DNA of 64,000 nucleotides from Allobogoriella deserti. Lineage in GTDB: Bacteria > Actinomycetota > Actinomycetes > Actinomycetales > Actinomycetaceae. The position numbers were made by a program, and so were the translations under genes. The stretch covers positions 124,001 to 188,000 of the forward strand of contig NZ_JBHUEE010000006.1 of the NCBI RefSeq assembly GCF_042680605.1, written 5' to 3'. The notes under the pieces were generated by a model that had not been told where the DNA came from, made no database searches, and was given only the letters and a program-made list of their open reading frames with translations. Position 1 is the first letter of the stretch. Every line of letters begins with the position of its first letter. This document shows positions 8,421 through 16,346 of this stretch, one piece after another.

Positions 8421-10565
8421 TCACGCCCGCAGGATCACCAACTGCTGAGTCGCTCGCGTCATGGCGACGTACTGGTCGACCGCGCCGGTGACACCGGCAC
8501 CGAAGGACGCCGGCTCGATAAGGATCACGAGGTCGAACTCGAGTCCTTTGACCATGGCCGGACTCAACGAGCGCACCCGGTCGGTCGCGACGAACGTCGG
8601 GTCGCCGACGACGCAGGCCGTGCCGGCGGCATGCTCGGACAGCCACTCTTCGAGGATCGTCCCGAGCTCGTCCGAAGATCCGTACCTGACGGGCAGGCCG
8701 GTGCTCCGCACGGAGCTCGGCACGTTCGCGTCCGCGACGGCTGTGCGGATCACCGGTTCCGCCGCCGTCATGACCTCCTCAGGTGTGCGGTAGTTGACGC
8801 TCAGCGACGAGACGCGGACCTGGCCGAATCCGATGCGGGTCAGCCGCTCGGTCCACGGCTCGCCGAATCCGTGCCGGGCCTGCGCCCGGTCGCCGACGAT
8901 GGTGAAACTGCGGGACGGGCAGCGCGCCAGCAGCATCTGCCACTCGGCGTCGGTCAGCTCCTGGGCCTCGTCGACGACGATGTGCGCGAACGGGCCGGCG
9001 AGCAGGTCTCGGGCCGTCCGCGGCAGCGCCGCCTCCTCGGTCAGTGCCTGCTGCATATCCGTGCCACGTAGCATCCGCATGAGCAGCAGATCGCTGTCGT
9101 CGGCATGGACGAGATCCTCGATGACGTCGGCCCGGCGTTGCCGTTCGAGTGTCGCTGCCGCCTCCTCACTGCGCCGGCGTCCCTGCGGGGTCCGATCGCC
9201 GAGGCGTCGGCGGGCGGCGTCCAGCAGGGGAAGGTCCGCGTCGGTCCAAGCTCGTGGGTCCGGACGGCGCAGCAGTCGGCGCTCGTCGCTGCTCAACCAC
9301 GGTGCACACAGGCGCAGATAGGCGGGCACCTCCCACAGATCCGCCACGAGATCGCTCGCTTCCAGCATGGGCCACGCACGGTTCAGGGCCTCGGCCAGCT
9401 CCCGGTTCCGCCGCACCGAGGCGCTGACCTGCTCGACCGGGACCTCGGCCTCGTGACGTTCGGCGACGACGGCGACCACCTCGTCCCAGATCGTCTCGCG
9501 CGCCTCGTTGTGGGGTGTCCCCGGCTCGGGAGCCTCGAAGGCCCGCGCCCAGTCGTCCGCGTCGAACCAGACGTCCTCCCACGGTGTCTCGACCACGAGG
9601 CCGTCGGTCGGCGGCTCCCCGTAGATCGCGACCGCGGAATCGATGGCAGACACCATGTCCGCGGTCGACTTCAACCGCGCCACCGTGGGGTCCGCCTCGT
9701 GCCGGGCCTCGGCTCCCTCCGGGACGAGGTCGCGCAGCGTGCACGCCTGGACTCCCTCCTCGCCCAGGCTGGGTAGGACGTCCGCGATGTAGTTCAGGTA
9801 CGGCCGGTGCGGGCCGACGAACAGCACCCCGCCGCGCCGGTGCCCGAGCTGGGGATCGGAGTAGACGAGGTAAGCGGCACGGTGCAGCGCGACGACGGTC
9901 TTGCCCGTCCCGGGTCCACCGTCGACCACGAGCGCACCGCCGGAGCCGGCGCGGATGATCGCGTCCTGGTCCGCCTGGATCGTGCCGAGCACGTCGCGCA
10001 TTCGCGGTGACCGGCTGCTGCCGAGGCTGGCGATGAACGCCGACTGGTCGTCGAGCGCCGCGTGTGCGTCGAGTTCGTCGGGTGTGAACACCTCGTCCCA
10101 GTAGTCAGTGATCCGCCCACGGGACCAGCGGTACCGCCGTCTGCTCGCCAGACCCATGGGCTCGCCGTGCGTGGCGGCGAAGAACGGCTCCGCCGCCGGT
10201 GAGCGCCAGTCGACAAGGAGTCGACGGCCGGTAGCGTCGGTCAGTCCGAGCCGGCCGACGTAGACCGGGTCCGCGCCGCCGTCCGGCACCATGCGTCCTA
10301 GGCACAGGTCGAGCCCGAAGCGCCGCAGCGTGCGTAGCCGGGCGCTCATCCGGTGGATCTGCTGGTCGCGCTCGAGTGCGGCCGTCCCCGACCGCCCGGG
10401 TGATCTGCGTGCGGCCGCCAGACGGTCGGACGTCTCGACGATCGACTCCTCGAGCGTGCGGGCGATCGCCGAGAAGTGCCGCTCGTCGTCGGCGATGAGG
10501 GTCGGGTCCGCCTTGGCGGCGAGACGGGCCGGCAGGTCAAAGGCGCTCGTGGTGGCAGCGGTCAC
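8421..10565 (-). CDS. helR: HelR/HelD-type RNA polymerase-associated helicase-like ATPase
   Basis: A 714-aa superfamily 1 (UvrD-like) ATPase. HelD-family proteins bind RNA polymerase and remove nucleic acids or bound inhibitors; the actinobacterial HelR subgroup displaces rifamycins and gives resistance. Seen here: an N-terminal coiled arm (residues 25-90, ERHFSAIARTLEESIVETSDRLAAARR), a Q-motif (TIQADQDAII ~196), Walker A GGPGTGKT (216-223), the Walker B region HIVVDEAQELTDAEW, the motif III region FTIVGDRAQARHGF, and the C-terminal TRATQQLVIL motif. The GTG at 10565 is preceded by GGGAG. A rifamycin-associated element lies 51 bp upstream, which strongly supports the HelR assignment over generic HelD. 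The gene ends with ILRA. Confidence in HelR as the exact subgroup is good but rests on motif and promoter together. Confidence 0.87.
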   Translation of the reverse strand: MTAATTSAFDLPARLAAKADPTLIADDERHFSAIARTLEESIVETSDRLAAARRSPGRSGTAALERDQQIHRMSARLRTLRRFGLDLCLGRMVPDGGADPVYVGRLGLTDATGRRLLVDWRSPAAEPFFAATHGEPMGLASRRRYRWSRGRITDYWDEVFTPDELDAHAALDDQSAFIASLGSSRSPRMRDVLGTIQADQDAIIRAGSGGALVVDGGPGTGKTVVALHRAAYLVYSDPQLGHRRGGVLFVGPHRPYLNYIADVLPSLGEEGVQACTLRDLVPEGAEARHEADPTVARLKSTADMVSAIDSAVAIYGEPPTDGLVVETPWEDVWFDADDWARAFEAPEPGTPHNEARETIWDEVVAVVAERHEAEVPVEQVSASVRRNRELAEALNRAWPMLEASDLVADLWEVPAYLRLCAPWLSSDERRLLRRPDPRAWTDADLPLLDAARRRLGDRTPQGRRRSEEAAATLERQRRADVIEDLVHADDSDLLLMRMLRGTDMQQALTEEAALPRTARDLLAGPFAHIVVDEAQELTDAEWQMLLARCPSRSFTIVGDRAQARHGFGEPWTERLTRIGFGQVRVSSLSVNYRTPEEVMTAAEPVIRTAVADANVPSSVRSTGLPVRYGSSDELGTILEEWLSEHAAGTACVVGDPTFVATDRVRSLSPAMVKGLEFDLVILIEPASFGAGVTGAVDQYVAMTRATQQLVILRA

Positions 10566-10616
10566 GGTCAGCTCCCGTGGCAGGCGGCGGGTGGACCGGC
10601 GATTCTGCGGCACCAC

Positions 10617-10639
10617 GGGGGTCTTGCGGCAAGACCCCC
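10617..10639. promoter_or_regulatory. Rifamycin-associated element (RAE)
   Basis: A perfect inverted repeat with 11-bp arms, GGGGGTCTTGC and GCAAGACCCCC, around a single central base. It matches the RAE described upstream of rifamycin-inducible genes (rif phosphotransferases, monooxygenases, helR) in actinobacteria: a G-run, CTTGC-GCAAG core and C-run. It lies 51 bp before the helR GTG and is the only such element seen in the window. Confidence 0.85.
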
Positions 10640-10677
10640 CATGAGCTATAGCTTGAAACTGGCGGGGTACGGCGCCC

Positions 10678-11889
10678 TCACCCCTGGGCAGTGAGCGCGA
10701 GTGGTTGCCGCGGTCGCGCGGCCCCGGCGGCGAACGCCGCCACCACCAGCAGTGCGACGACGACGAGCATCGCCAGGCGCAGCCCGAGATGCTCGCCCAC
10801 GAAACCGAGCAGGGGCGGCCCGACGAGGAAGGCCAGGTAGCCACTGGTCGCTACGGCACTGACGCGCTCCGAGGCCCGGTCGGGGTCGTCGCCGGCCGCG
10901 GAGATCGCCACCGGGAACCCCAATGAGGCACCGAGACCCCACAGGACGACGGCGACGCCCGCGGCCACGGCCGACGGCACGAAGACGACGACCGCGATGC
11001 CCGCCACCGCCAGGACGGCGCTCGCCCGCAGCACCGGCGCCCGACCGAGCCGCTCGACGACCGGGCCACCGGTGAACCGTCCGAGTGTCATCGCCGCCGC
11101 GAACCCGGCGTAGACCAGGGATCCGCTCGTCGCCGAGACGCCGTGCCCGTCCACCATGAGCAGGGGGAGCCAGTCGTTCGCGGCCCCCTCGGCGAAGGCC
11201 ATGGCGAGGACGACGGCGCCGATGAGGAGCAGCCGTGAGTCGCGCCAGACGCTCGTGCGTGTCCCGGCCGCCTCCGGCACCGACCCGGCCGTCGCGTCGT
11301 CGGTGGCCGGGCGGACCGCACGTCCCGTGCCGGTGGGCAGTCCCGGTAGCGCCCAGGCCGCCAGGGCGGCCATCACGGCCGCCGCGGCGAGCAGGTGCCA
11401 CGCCGGCGGGAACGCGATTCCGGTCAGCCCGATGCCGACCAGTGCCCCGATCACGGTGCCGAGACTGAAGCAGCCGTGCAGCACCGGAAGGACCTGTCGC
11501 CCGGTCTGTCGTTCCACCGCGGCACCTTCGATGTTGAGCCCGATCTCGCCGAGCCCGCCCCCGATGCCGAACGCGAGCAGGCCGGCGAAGACGCCGGGAG
11601 CGGACGAGGCCGCGCTCGCGATCCCGACCGACGCCGTGCCCACGAGGATGGCGATCGTGCCTGCGACGACGACCGGCCGTGCGCCCCAGCGCCGAACCAG
11701 CGGACCAGCGGAGAGGACGCCCGTCATCGAACCCACGGACAGGCCGAAGAGCACCAGGCCCATCTCGGCGGTGGAGGCGCCGACCGCGTCACGTACCGCC
11801 GGGGTGCGCGTCACCCAGGAGGACAGGCCGATGCCGACGAGCAGCGTGAGGGCGAACAGCGAGAGGCGACGGCGTCGCAGGTCGGTCAC
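10678..11889 (-). CDS. MFS transporter, YbjJ-like
   Basis: A 403-aa, roughly twelve-helix major facilitator. TM1 carries GIGLSSWVTRTPAVRDAVGAS, and the loop 2-3 motif reads GPLVRRWGARPVV. LLAFGIGGGLGEIGLNIEGAAVERQTGRQVLPVLHGCFSLGTVIGA is distinctive of the YbjJ/fucose-permease-like group. The second half repeats the pattern (AGFAAAMTLGRFTGGPVVERLGR). The start is the GTG at 11889. It is divergent from the acetyltransferase-TetR-MFS genes, with a perfect 20-bp palindrome in the gap, so it is probably repressed by that TetR. The substrate is unknown. Confidence 0.87.
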   Translation of the reverse strand: MTDLRRRRLSLFALTLLVGIGLSSWVTRTPAVRDAVGASTAEMGLVLFGLSVGSMTGVLSAGPLVRRWGARPVVVAGTIAILVGTASVGIASAASSAPGVFAGLLAFGIGGGLGEIGLNIEGAAVERQTGRQVLPVLHGCFSLGTVIGALVGIGLTGIAFPPAWHLLAAAAVMAALAAWALPGLPTGTGRAVRPATDDATAGSVPEAAGTRTSVWRDSRLLLIGAVVLAMAFAEGAANDWLPLLMVDGHGVSATSGSLVYAGFAAAMTLGRFTGGPVVERLGRAPVLRASAVLAVAGIAVVVFVPSAVAAGVAVVLWGLGASLGFPVAISAAGDDPDRASERVSAVATSGYLAFLVGPPLLGFVGEHLGLRLAMLVVVALLVVAAFAAGAARPRQPLALTAQG

Positions 11890-11907
11890 CGCGCCATCTT
11901 AGCCTCG

Positions 11908-11927
11908 ATGTGTACGATCGTACACAT
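11908..11927. promoter_or_regulatory. Perfect 20-bp TetR-type operator between divergent genes
   Basis: ATGTGTACGATCGTACACAT is a perfect palindrome with the TGTACGATCGTACA core seen in many TetR-family operators. It lies between the MFS start (11889) and the acetyltransferase start (11926) and covers the first bases of the latter. It is the natural site for the TetR protein encoded at 12541. Confidence 0.8.
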
Positions 11928-12537
11928 GAGATCTCGGCCGCTGAGCACCGCGGAGGCCGCGCGTGCCTACTTTGCCGACGACGCGCGCAGCAACCACGAG
12001 CGCATGCTGGCCGGCGACCTGTATCTCTCCGACGACCCCACGATCGCCCAGCGCCAGGCCGACGCCGTCCGGGCGGTCGCTCACTTCGAGTCCGCCTACC
12101 GGGAGGACCCGGCGGGCGCCCAGGAGCTGCTCCGGGACCTGCTCGGCTCCGTCGGAGCGGAGGCGTTCCTGCGCGCACCGCTGTACCTGGATTACGGCAG
12201 CAACATCCATATCGGCGCGCGGACCTTCGTCAACAACGGCCTCACGGCCGCCGATGTCGCCGAGATCAGGATCGGTGACGATTGCCAGATCGGCCCCCAC
12301 GTCCAGCTGCTCACCCCGACGCACCCGATCGACCCGCAGCAGCGGCTCGACAAGCTCGAGGCCGCTGAACCGATCACGATCGGCGACAACGTCTGGCTCG
12401 GCGGCGGCGTCATCGTCTGCCCCGGCGTGAGCATCGGCCGCGACTCGGTCGTCGGTGCCGGATCGGTGGTCACCCGCGACGTGCCTGCGGGCGTCGTCGC
12501 CGTCGGGAATCCGGCGCGCGTCATCCGCACGATCTGA
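11926..12537 (+). CDS. Maltose/galactoside O-acetyltransferase family protein
   Basis: A 203-aa left-handed beta-helix acetyltransferase of the LacA/Maa group, close to the usual length. The N-terminal maltose acetyltransferase helix pair (ARSNHERMLAGDLYLSDDP) is followed by hexapeptide turns. FLRAPLYLDYGSNIHIGARTFVNNGLTAADVAEIRIGDDCQIGPHVQLLTPTHP includes the catalytic His of the PTHP motif, and IGDNVWLGGGVIVCPGVSIGRDSVVGAGSVVTRDVPAGVVAVGNPARVIR ends the helix. It transfers acetyl from acetyl-CoA to a sugar hydroxyl. The ATG at 11926 lies at the very edge of the operator, so the message may be leaderless; an in-frame ATG at 11908 is the alternative. It is followed at once by the TetR gene. 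Confidence 0.9.
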   Translation: MRSRPLSTAEAARAYFADDARSNHERMLAGDLYLSDDPTIAQRQADAVRAVAHFESAYREDPAGAQELLRDLLGSVGAEAFLRAPLYLDYGSNIHIGARTFVNNGLTAADVAEIRIGDDCQIGPHVQLLTPTHPIDPQQRLDKLEAAEPITIGDNVWLGGGVIVCPGVSIGRDSVVGAGSVVTRDVPAGVVAVGNPARVIRTI

Positions 12538-12540
12538 GCT

Positions 12541-13128
12541 GTGCCCACCACCGAGCCGCCAGATCGCAAGACACCGGTTCGGCCGGCCCGCCGCCGGTAC
12601 GACCCGGACCGGCGCGAGCGCATCGTCGAGGCCTGTCTCGACGTGATCGCCGCCGCCGGTGTCTCCGGGACATCCCACCGGCGGGTGGCTGCCGCCGCAG
12701 GGGTGCCGCTCGGTTCCATGACCTATCACTTCGACGGCATGGACGACCTGCTGCGCGCGGCGTTCACCCGATTCGCCGACGACGTGGCAGACGAGTTCGA
12801 ACGTCGTATGCGGGCGGCCGGCAGCCGGCGCGAGGCCGCCGACGCCGTCGTCGCCCTCATTACCGGTGACGTCTTCAGCACCCGGCGCGAGCTCGTCCTC
12901 GTTCACGAGCTGTATGTGCTCGCCGTCCGCGACCCCGGCTACCGCACCGTGACGGCCGCGTGGATGAACCGCAGCCACCGGGCGCTCGAGCGGCACTTCG
13001 ATCCCGCCACGGCCCGGATGCTCGACGCCCTCATCGAGGGACTGACCATTCAGCGCGCGCTGGAGACCGGTCACGAGGAGGCCGCCGACGTCGCCGAGGC
13101 TGTGCGCCGGATCGCCATGGCAGGATGA
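12541..13128 (+). CDS. TetR family transcriptional regulator
   Basis: A 195-aa repressor with a 20-residue basic leader, then the helix-turn-helix domain (DRRERIVEACLDVIAAAGVSGTSHRRVAAAAGVPLGSMTYHFDGMDDLLRAAF, ~res. 23-75) and a helical ligand-binding domain (HELYVLAVRDPGYRTVTAAWM...). The GTG at 12541 directly follows the acetyltransferase stop, and the MFS gene starts five bases after its end, so acetyltransferase, regulator and pump are one operon. The perfect palindrome at 11908-11927 is its likely operator, controlling both arms of the divergent locus. Confidence 0.9.
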   Translation: MPTTEPPDRKTPVRPARRRYDPDRRERIVEACLDVIAAAGVSGTSHRRVAAAAGVPLGSMTYHFDGMDDLLRAAFTRFADDVADEFERRMRAAGSRREAADAVVALITGDVFSTRRELVLVHELYVLAVRDPGYRTVTAAWMNRSHRALERHFDPATARMLDALIEGLTIQRALETGHEEAADVAEAVRRIAMAG

Positions 13129-13132
13129 GCCG

Positions 13133-14344
13133 GTGAGCGTGGCGGCACCGGTCCGAGGTTTCTTCCGGGGGCGCCGCACACTTCCGCGCAGCGTCCTCGT
13201 GCTGGCGTCGATCTCCTTCACCGTGGCCGTCGGCTACGGCGTGATGCTCCCGGTCCTGCCCGTCTTCGCCTCGAGTTTCGGGGTGACCACCTTCGCGGCC
13301 TCCGCCGTCGTCTCCGCGTTCGCCTTCGCCCGGCTGGTGACTGCTCCCGGGGTCGGCCCGCTGCTCAACCGGATCGGCGAGCGTCCGGTGCTCGTCGCCG
13401 GGATCCTCATCGTCGCCGCCTCCAGCGCGGCGAGCGCGCTCGCCGCCAGCTATCTCCAGCTCCTGGTCTTCCGCGGACTCGGCGGTATCGGGTCGGCGAT
13501 GTTCACGGTCTCGGGCATGACCCTGCTGCTGAACTCGGTGGCTCCGGAGGTCCGCGGACGTGCCTCGAGTCTGTACATGGGCGGGTTCCTGCTCGGAGGC
13601 ATGGCCGGCCCGGCGGTCGGCGGCGCGCTCGCGGCCATCTCCCTGACGGCGCCGTTCTACTTCTACGCGGCCGCCCTCGTGGTCGCCGGAGCGATCGGCG
13701 CCCTGCTGCTGCGCTCCTCGGGCCGCGGCCGTGAGGAGGACGGTGCGGACGTGCGCCAGTTCCGGCTCGTGGCACGCGACCCGCGGTTCCAGGCGGCGGC
13801 CGTTGCCGGGCTCGGCCAGGGGTGGACGGCGTTCGGTGTCCGCTCCTCGCTGGTGCCGATCATGGTGGTCGAGGTGCTTCACCGCGAGCCGACGTGGACC
13901 GCCGTGGCGTTCACCGTCTCCTCCGTGGTGCAGGCGATCGCGCTGGGCCCGGCGGGGCGGTTCGTCGACTCCGTAGGGCGCCGCCCGGCCCTCATCGCCG
14001 CGGGCCTCCTCGGTGCGGTCGCCGTCGTCGGCGCGTCGTTCGCCACGGACATCTGGGTGCTGACCGCGGCGCTGTCCGTGTACGGCATCGCGGCCGCCTT
14101 CCTCTCCACCGCGCCCGCGGCGTCGGTGGGCGACGCGGCGGGCGCGCGGTCGGGGACGCCGGTCGCGGTCTTCTCGATGATCACCGACGTCGGCGCCATC
14201 TGCGGCCCGCTCGTGGCGGGATGGATCGCCGACGAGGGCTCCTACCCGCTGGCGTTCGGCGTCGGCGCCGTCATCATGGTCGCCGGCTCCGCGCTCGCGC
14301 TCCGGATGCCGAGCGGCCGGCCCGAGACCGGCGCGCGGGGGTAG
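13133..14344 (+). CDS. MFS drug efflux transporter (DHA1-like)
   Basis: A 403-aa major facilitator with about twelve helices. TM1 reads VAVGYGVMLPVLPVFASSFGV, a DHA1 signature, and the loop 2-3 motif is ARLVTAPGVGPLLNRIGERPVLVAG. TM5 holds the antiporter-type motif RGRASSLYMGGFLLGGMAGPAVGGALA, and the second half begins at VAGLGQGWTAFGVRSSLVP. It is the last gene of the acetyltransferase-TetR-MFS operon. Together with the divergent YbjJ-like MFS this gives one regulator two pumps and an acetylating enzyme, which looks like a detoxification or export set for a hydroxylated small molecule (inference). Confidence 0.88.
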   Translation: MSVAAPVRGFFRGRRTLPRSVLVLASISFTVAVGYGVMLPVLPVFASSFGVTTFAASAVVSAFAFARLVTAPGVGPLLNRIGERPVLVAGILIVAASSAASALAASYLQLLVFRGLGGIGSAMFTVSGMTLLLNSVAPEVRGRASSLYMGGFLLGGMAGPAVGGALAAISLTAPFYFYAAALVVAGAIGALLLRSSGRGREEDGADVRQFRLVARDPRFQAAAVAGLGQGWTAFGVRSSLVPIMVVEVLHREPTWTAVAFTVSSVVQAIALGPAGRFVDSVGRRPALIAAGLLGAVAVVGASFATDIWVLTAALSVYGIAAAFLSTAPAASVGDAAGARSGTPVAVFSMITDVGAICGPLVAGWIADEGSYPLAFGVGAVIMVAGSALALRMPSGRPETGARG

Positions 14345-14394
14345 CCCACGAGAGCCACAGGCTCACGCCGCGACCGCGAGCACACCGGGCATGA

Positions 14395-14427
14395 CGAAGG
14401 CCGGGCGACGTCGTCGCCCGGCCTTCG
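14395..14427. terminator. Bidirectional hairpin terminator
   Basis: A perfect 15-bp stem (CGAAGGCCGGGCGAC pairing with GTCGCCCGGCCTTCG) with a 3-nt loop. It lies between the convergent MFS gene (+) and proX (-). There is no T-run, as is common in GC-rich actinobacteria. Confidence 0.8.
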
Positions 14428-14450
14428 CGGTCATGCTCAGTGACGCAGGA

Positions 14451-15395
14451 TCACTCCAGCGGCTCGACCGCGTCGGGGTGCTCCTCGAGGAACGTCTCGG
14501 CGCCGGCGGCCGGGTCGTCCTCGTTGTCGACGGCGACGGTCTGCTCGAGCGCGCCGTAGGTGTCGTCGTCGAGGTGGATGCCGCCGATCCACTCGGCGAC
14601 CTCCGGGAACTCCTCGCTGAAGCCGTCGCGCGCGAGGAAGTGCAGACCCTCGGACTCGCCGAGCGAGCCCTGCGGGTCCTCGAGGTCCTTCACCGGGTAC
14701 TCGGCGTTGGCCCAGAACGGACGCCACAGCGTGACGAGGATGTCCTCCTCGTTGTTGGTGGCCTGCTCGAGCTCGGTGATCATCGCCGACGTCGAGGAGG
14801 TCTCCAGGGTGAAGCCGGCCTCATCGAGTCCGTAGTCGGGGATGACGTTGTCCTGCACGGCCTCGGTCAGGCCGGCACCGGCCTCGATGCCGACGATGCG
14901 GCCGTCGAACATGTCGACGTTGTCCGGCAGCTCCTCGATGGAGTCGATGTCGGTGTACTCCGGCACCGCAAGCGTGAGCTTGGCGTTGTCGTAGTAGGTG
15001 CCGATGTCCTCGATCGAGTCGGAGTACTGCTCCATGTAGGAGGCGTGGGTGACCTCTGGCCACGCCGAGGGGTAGATGTCGACGTCACCCTGCGACAGAC
15101 CCGTGTAGAGCACGCCCGGGTCGTTGATCTCCTCGTGCTCGACCGTGTAGCCGGCTTCGGTGAGCATCTGGTCGAGCAGGTACGCGGTGCTCAGGCCGTC
15201 GGTCCAGGACGGGATGTAGCCGAGGGTGATGGTGCCGCCCCCACCGTCGCCACCATCCCCGCCGTCTCCGCTGCCGCCGCCGGTGTCGTCGCCGCCGCTG
15301 TCGTTACAGGCGGCGAGGGCGAGCCCGAGGGCGGCCGCGCCCGCTACGACGGCGGTCCGCCGACGGCGATGGCTCATCGTGCGGTGGGTTCTCAT
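14451..15395 (-). CDS. proX: Glycine betaine-type ABC substrate-binding lipoprotein
   Basis: A 314-aa OpuAC/ProX-family binding protein. The signal sequence is basic (MRTHRTMSHRRRR), followed by a hydrophobic stretch ending in the lipobox LAAC, with Cys30 as lipidation site. A Gly/Asp-rich linker of about 23 residues follows. The mature domain begins TITLGYIPSWTDGLSTAYLLDQMLTEAGYTVE and carries aromatic ligand-cage segments such as DIYPSAWPEVTH and DILVTLWRPFWANAEYPVKDLEDP, characteristic of quaternary-ammonium binding proteins. The mature protein is very acidic, which fits a salt-tolerant organism. It is the last gene of the proV-proW-proX operon. Confidence 0.9.
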   Translation of the reverse strand: MRTHRTMSHRRRRTAVVAGAAALGLALAACNDSGGDDTGGGSGDGGDGGDGGGGTITLGYIPSWTDGLSTAYLLDQMLTEAGYTVEHEEINDPGVLYTGLSQGDVDIYPSAWPEVTHASYMEQYSDSIEDIGTYYDNAKLTLAVPEYTDIDSIEELPDNVDMFDGRIVGIEAGAGLTEAVQDNVIPDYGLDEAGFTLETSSTSAMITELEQATNNEEDILVTLWRPFWANAEYPVKDLEDPQGSLGESEGLHFLARDGFSEEFPEVAEWIGGIHLDDDTYGALEQTVAVDNEDDPAAGAETFLEEHPDAVEPLE

Positions 15396-15431
15396 AGAGG
15401 TTCCTTCCCTTTCCGTTGGAAGTTCGTTCGT

Positions 15432-16346
15432 TCAGGAAGCCACGCCGGCCGACACGGCCGACTGTGCCTTGGCGGCGTTGTCGGCGCGCCGCCGCTTGAC
15501 CATGGCGCCGAGGGACTTCTCGGTCGGCTGTCCGATCGCCCCGGTGAGGCGGTCGAGGAAGATCGCCAGGATGACGACGGCCAGACCGGCCTCGAATCCT
15601 TGGGCGACGTCGACTCGGGAGATGGCCTGCACGACCTCGTTCCCGAGACCGCCGGCGCCGACGAGTCCGGCGATGACGGCCATGGACAGGGCGAGCATGA
15701 TGACCTGGTTGACGCCGGCCATGATGGTCGGCAGACCCAGCGGGAGCTGGATGCCGCGGAGGATCTGGCCGGGTGTGCCGCCGAACGCCTCGCCGGCCTC
15801 GACGGTCTCCTTGTCGACCTGGCGGATACCGAGTTCGGTCAGGCGTACTCCGGGTGCCATCGCGAACACGATCGTCGCGCAGACACCCGCTGCGACGCCG
15901 ATGCCGAAGAAGATCACCACCGGCACCAGGTAGACGAAGCCCGGCATCGTCTGCATGAAGTCGAGGATGGGCTTGACGACGGTGCTGACCGCGGTGTTCC
16001 GCGCGGCCAGAATGCCGACGGGGATGGCGATGACGAGCGCGATCACGGTCGCGACGAGCACCAGGGAGAGCGTCTCCATGGCGGGTTCCCACATCTCCAT
16101 GCTGGCCACCAGCAGCATGGCGATCAGGGAGAAGATCGCGAAGTTCCAGGAACGCACCACCAGGGCGAGGAGGGTGAAGATCGCGATCATCACGAGCTCG
16201 ATGGGTGCGAGTAGCACGTCCGCCAGGCCGTCGACGAGGAACCGCAGCAGGTCGCTGATGAAATCGAGCAGCCAACCGAGGTTCGCGGTGATCCAGTCGA
16301 TAGCACTGTCGACGGCGTCACCGATGGGAATACGTGGCAGGTTCAT
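15432..16346 (-). CDS. proW: Glycine betaine-type ABC permease
   Basis: A 304-aa inner-membrane permease of the OpuAB/ProW family with about six to seven helices. The conserved cytoplasmic coupling loop is EAGEAFGGTPGQILRGIQLPLGLPTIMAGVNQVIMLALSM (EAA loop). Other family marks are SIEMWEPAMETLSLVLVATVIALVIAIPVGILAARN and DFMQTMPGFVYLVPVVIFFGIG. The N-terminal 45 residues contain amphipathic helices rather than a long periplasmic domain. Its ATG overlaps the proV stop by one base (TGATG), so the two are translationally coupled. Confidence 0.92.
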   Translation of the reverse strand: MNLPRIPIGDAVDSAIDWITANLGWLLDFISDLLRFLVDGLADVLLAPIELVMIAIFTLLALVVRSWNFAIFSLIAMLLVASMEMWEPAMETLSLVLVATVIALVIAIPVGILAARNTAVSTVVKPILDFMQTMPGFVYLVPVVIFFGIGVAAGVCATIVFAMAPGVRLTELGIRQVDKETVEAGEAFGGTPGQILRGIQLPLGLPTIMAGVNQVIMLALSMAVIAGLVGAGGLGNEVVQAISRVDVAQGFEAGLAVVILAIFLDRLTGAIGQPTEKSLGAMVKRRRADNAAKAQSAVSAGVAS

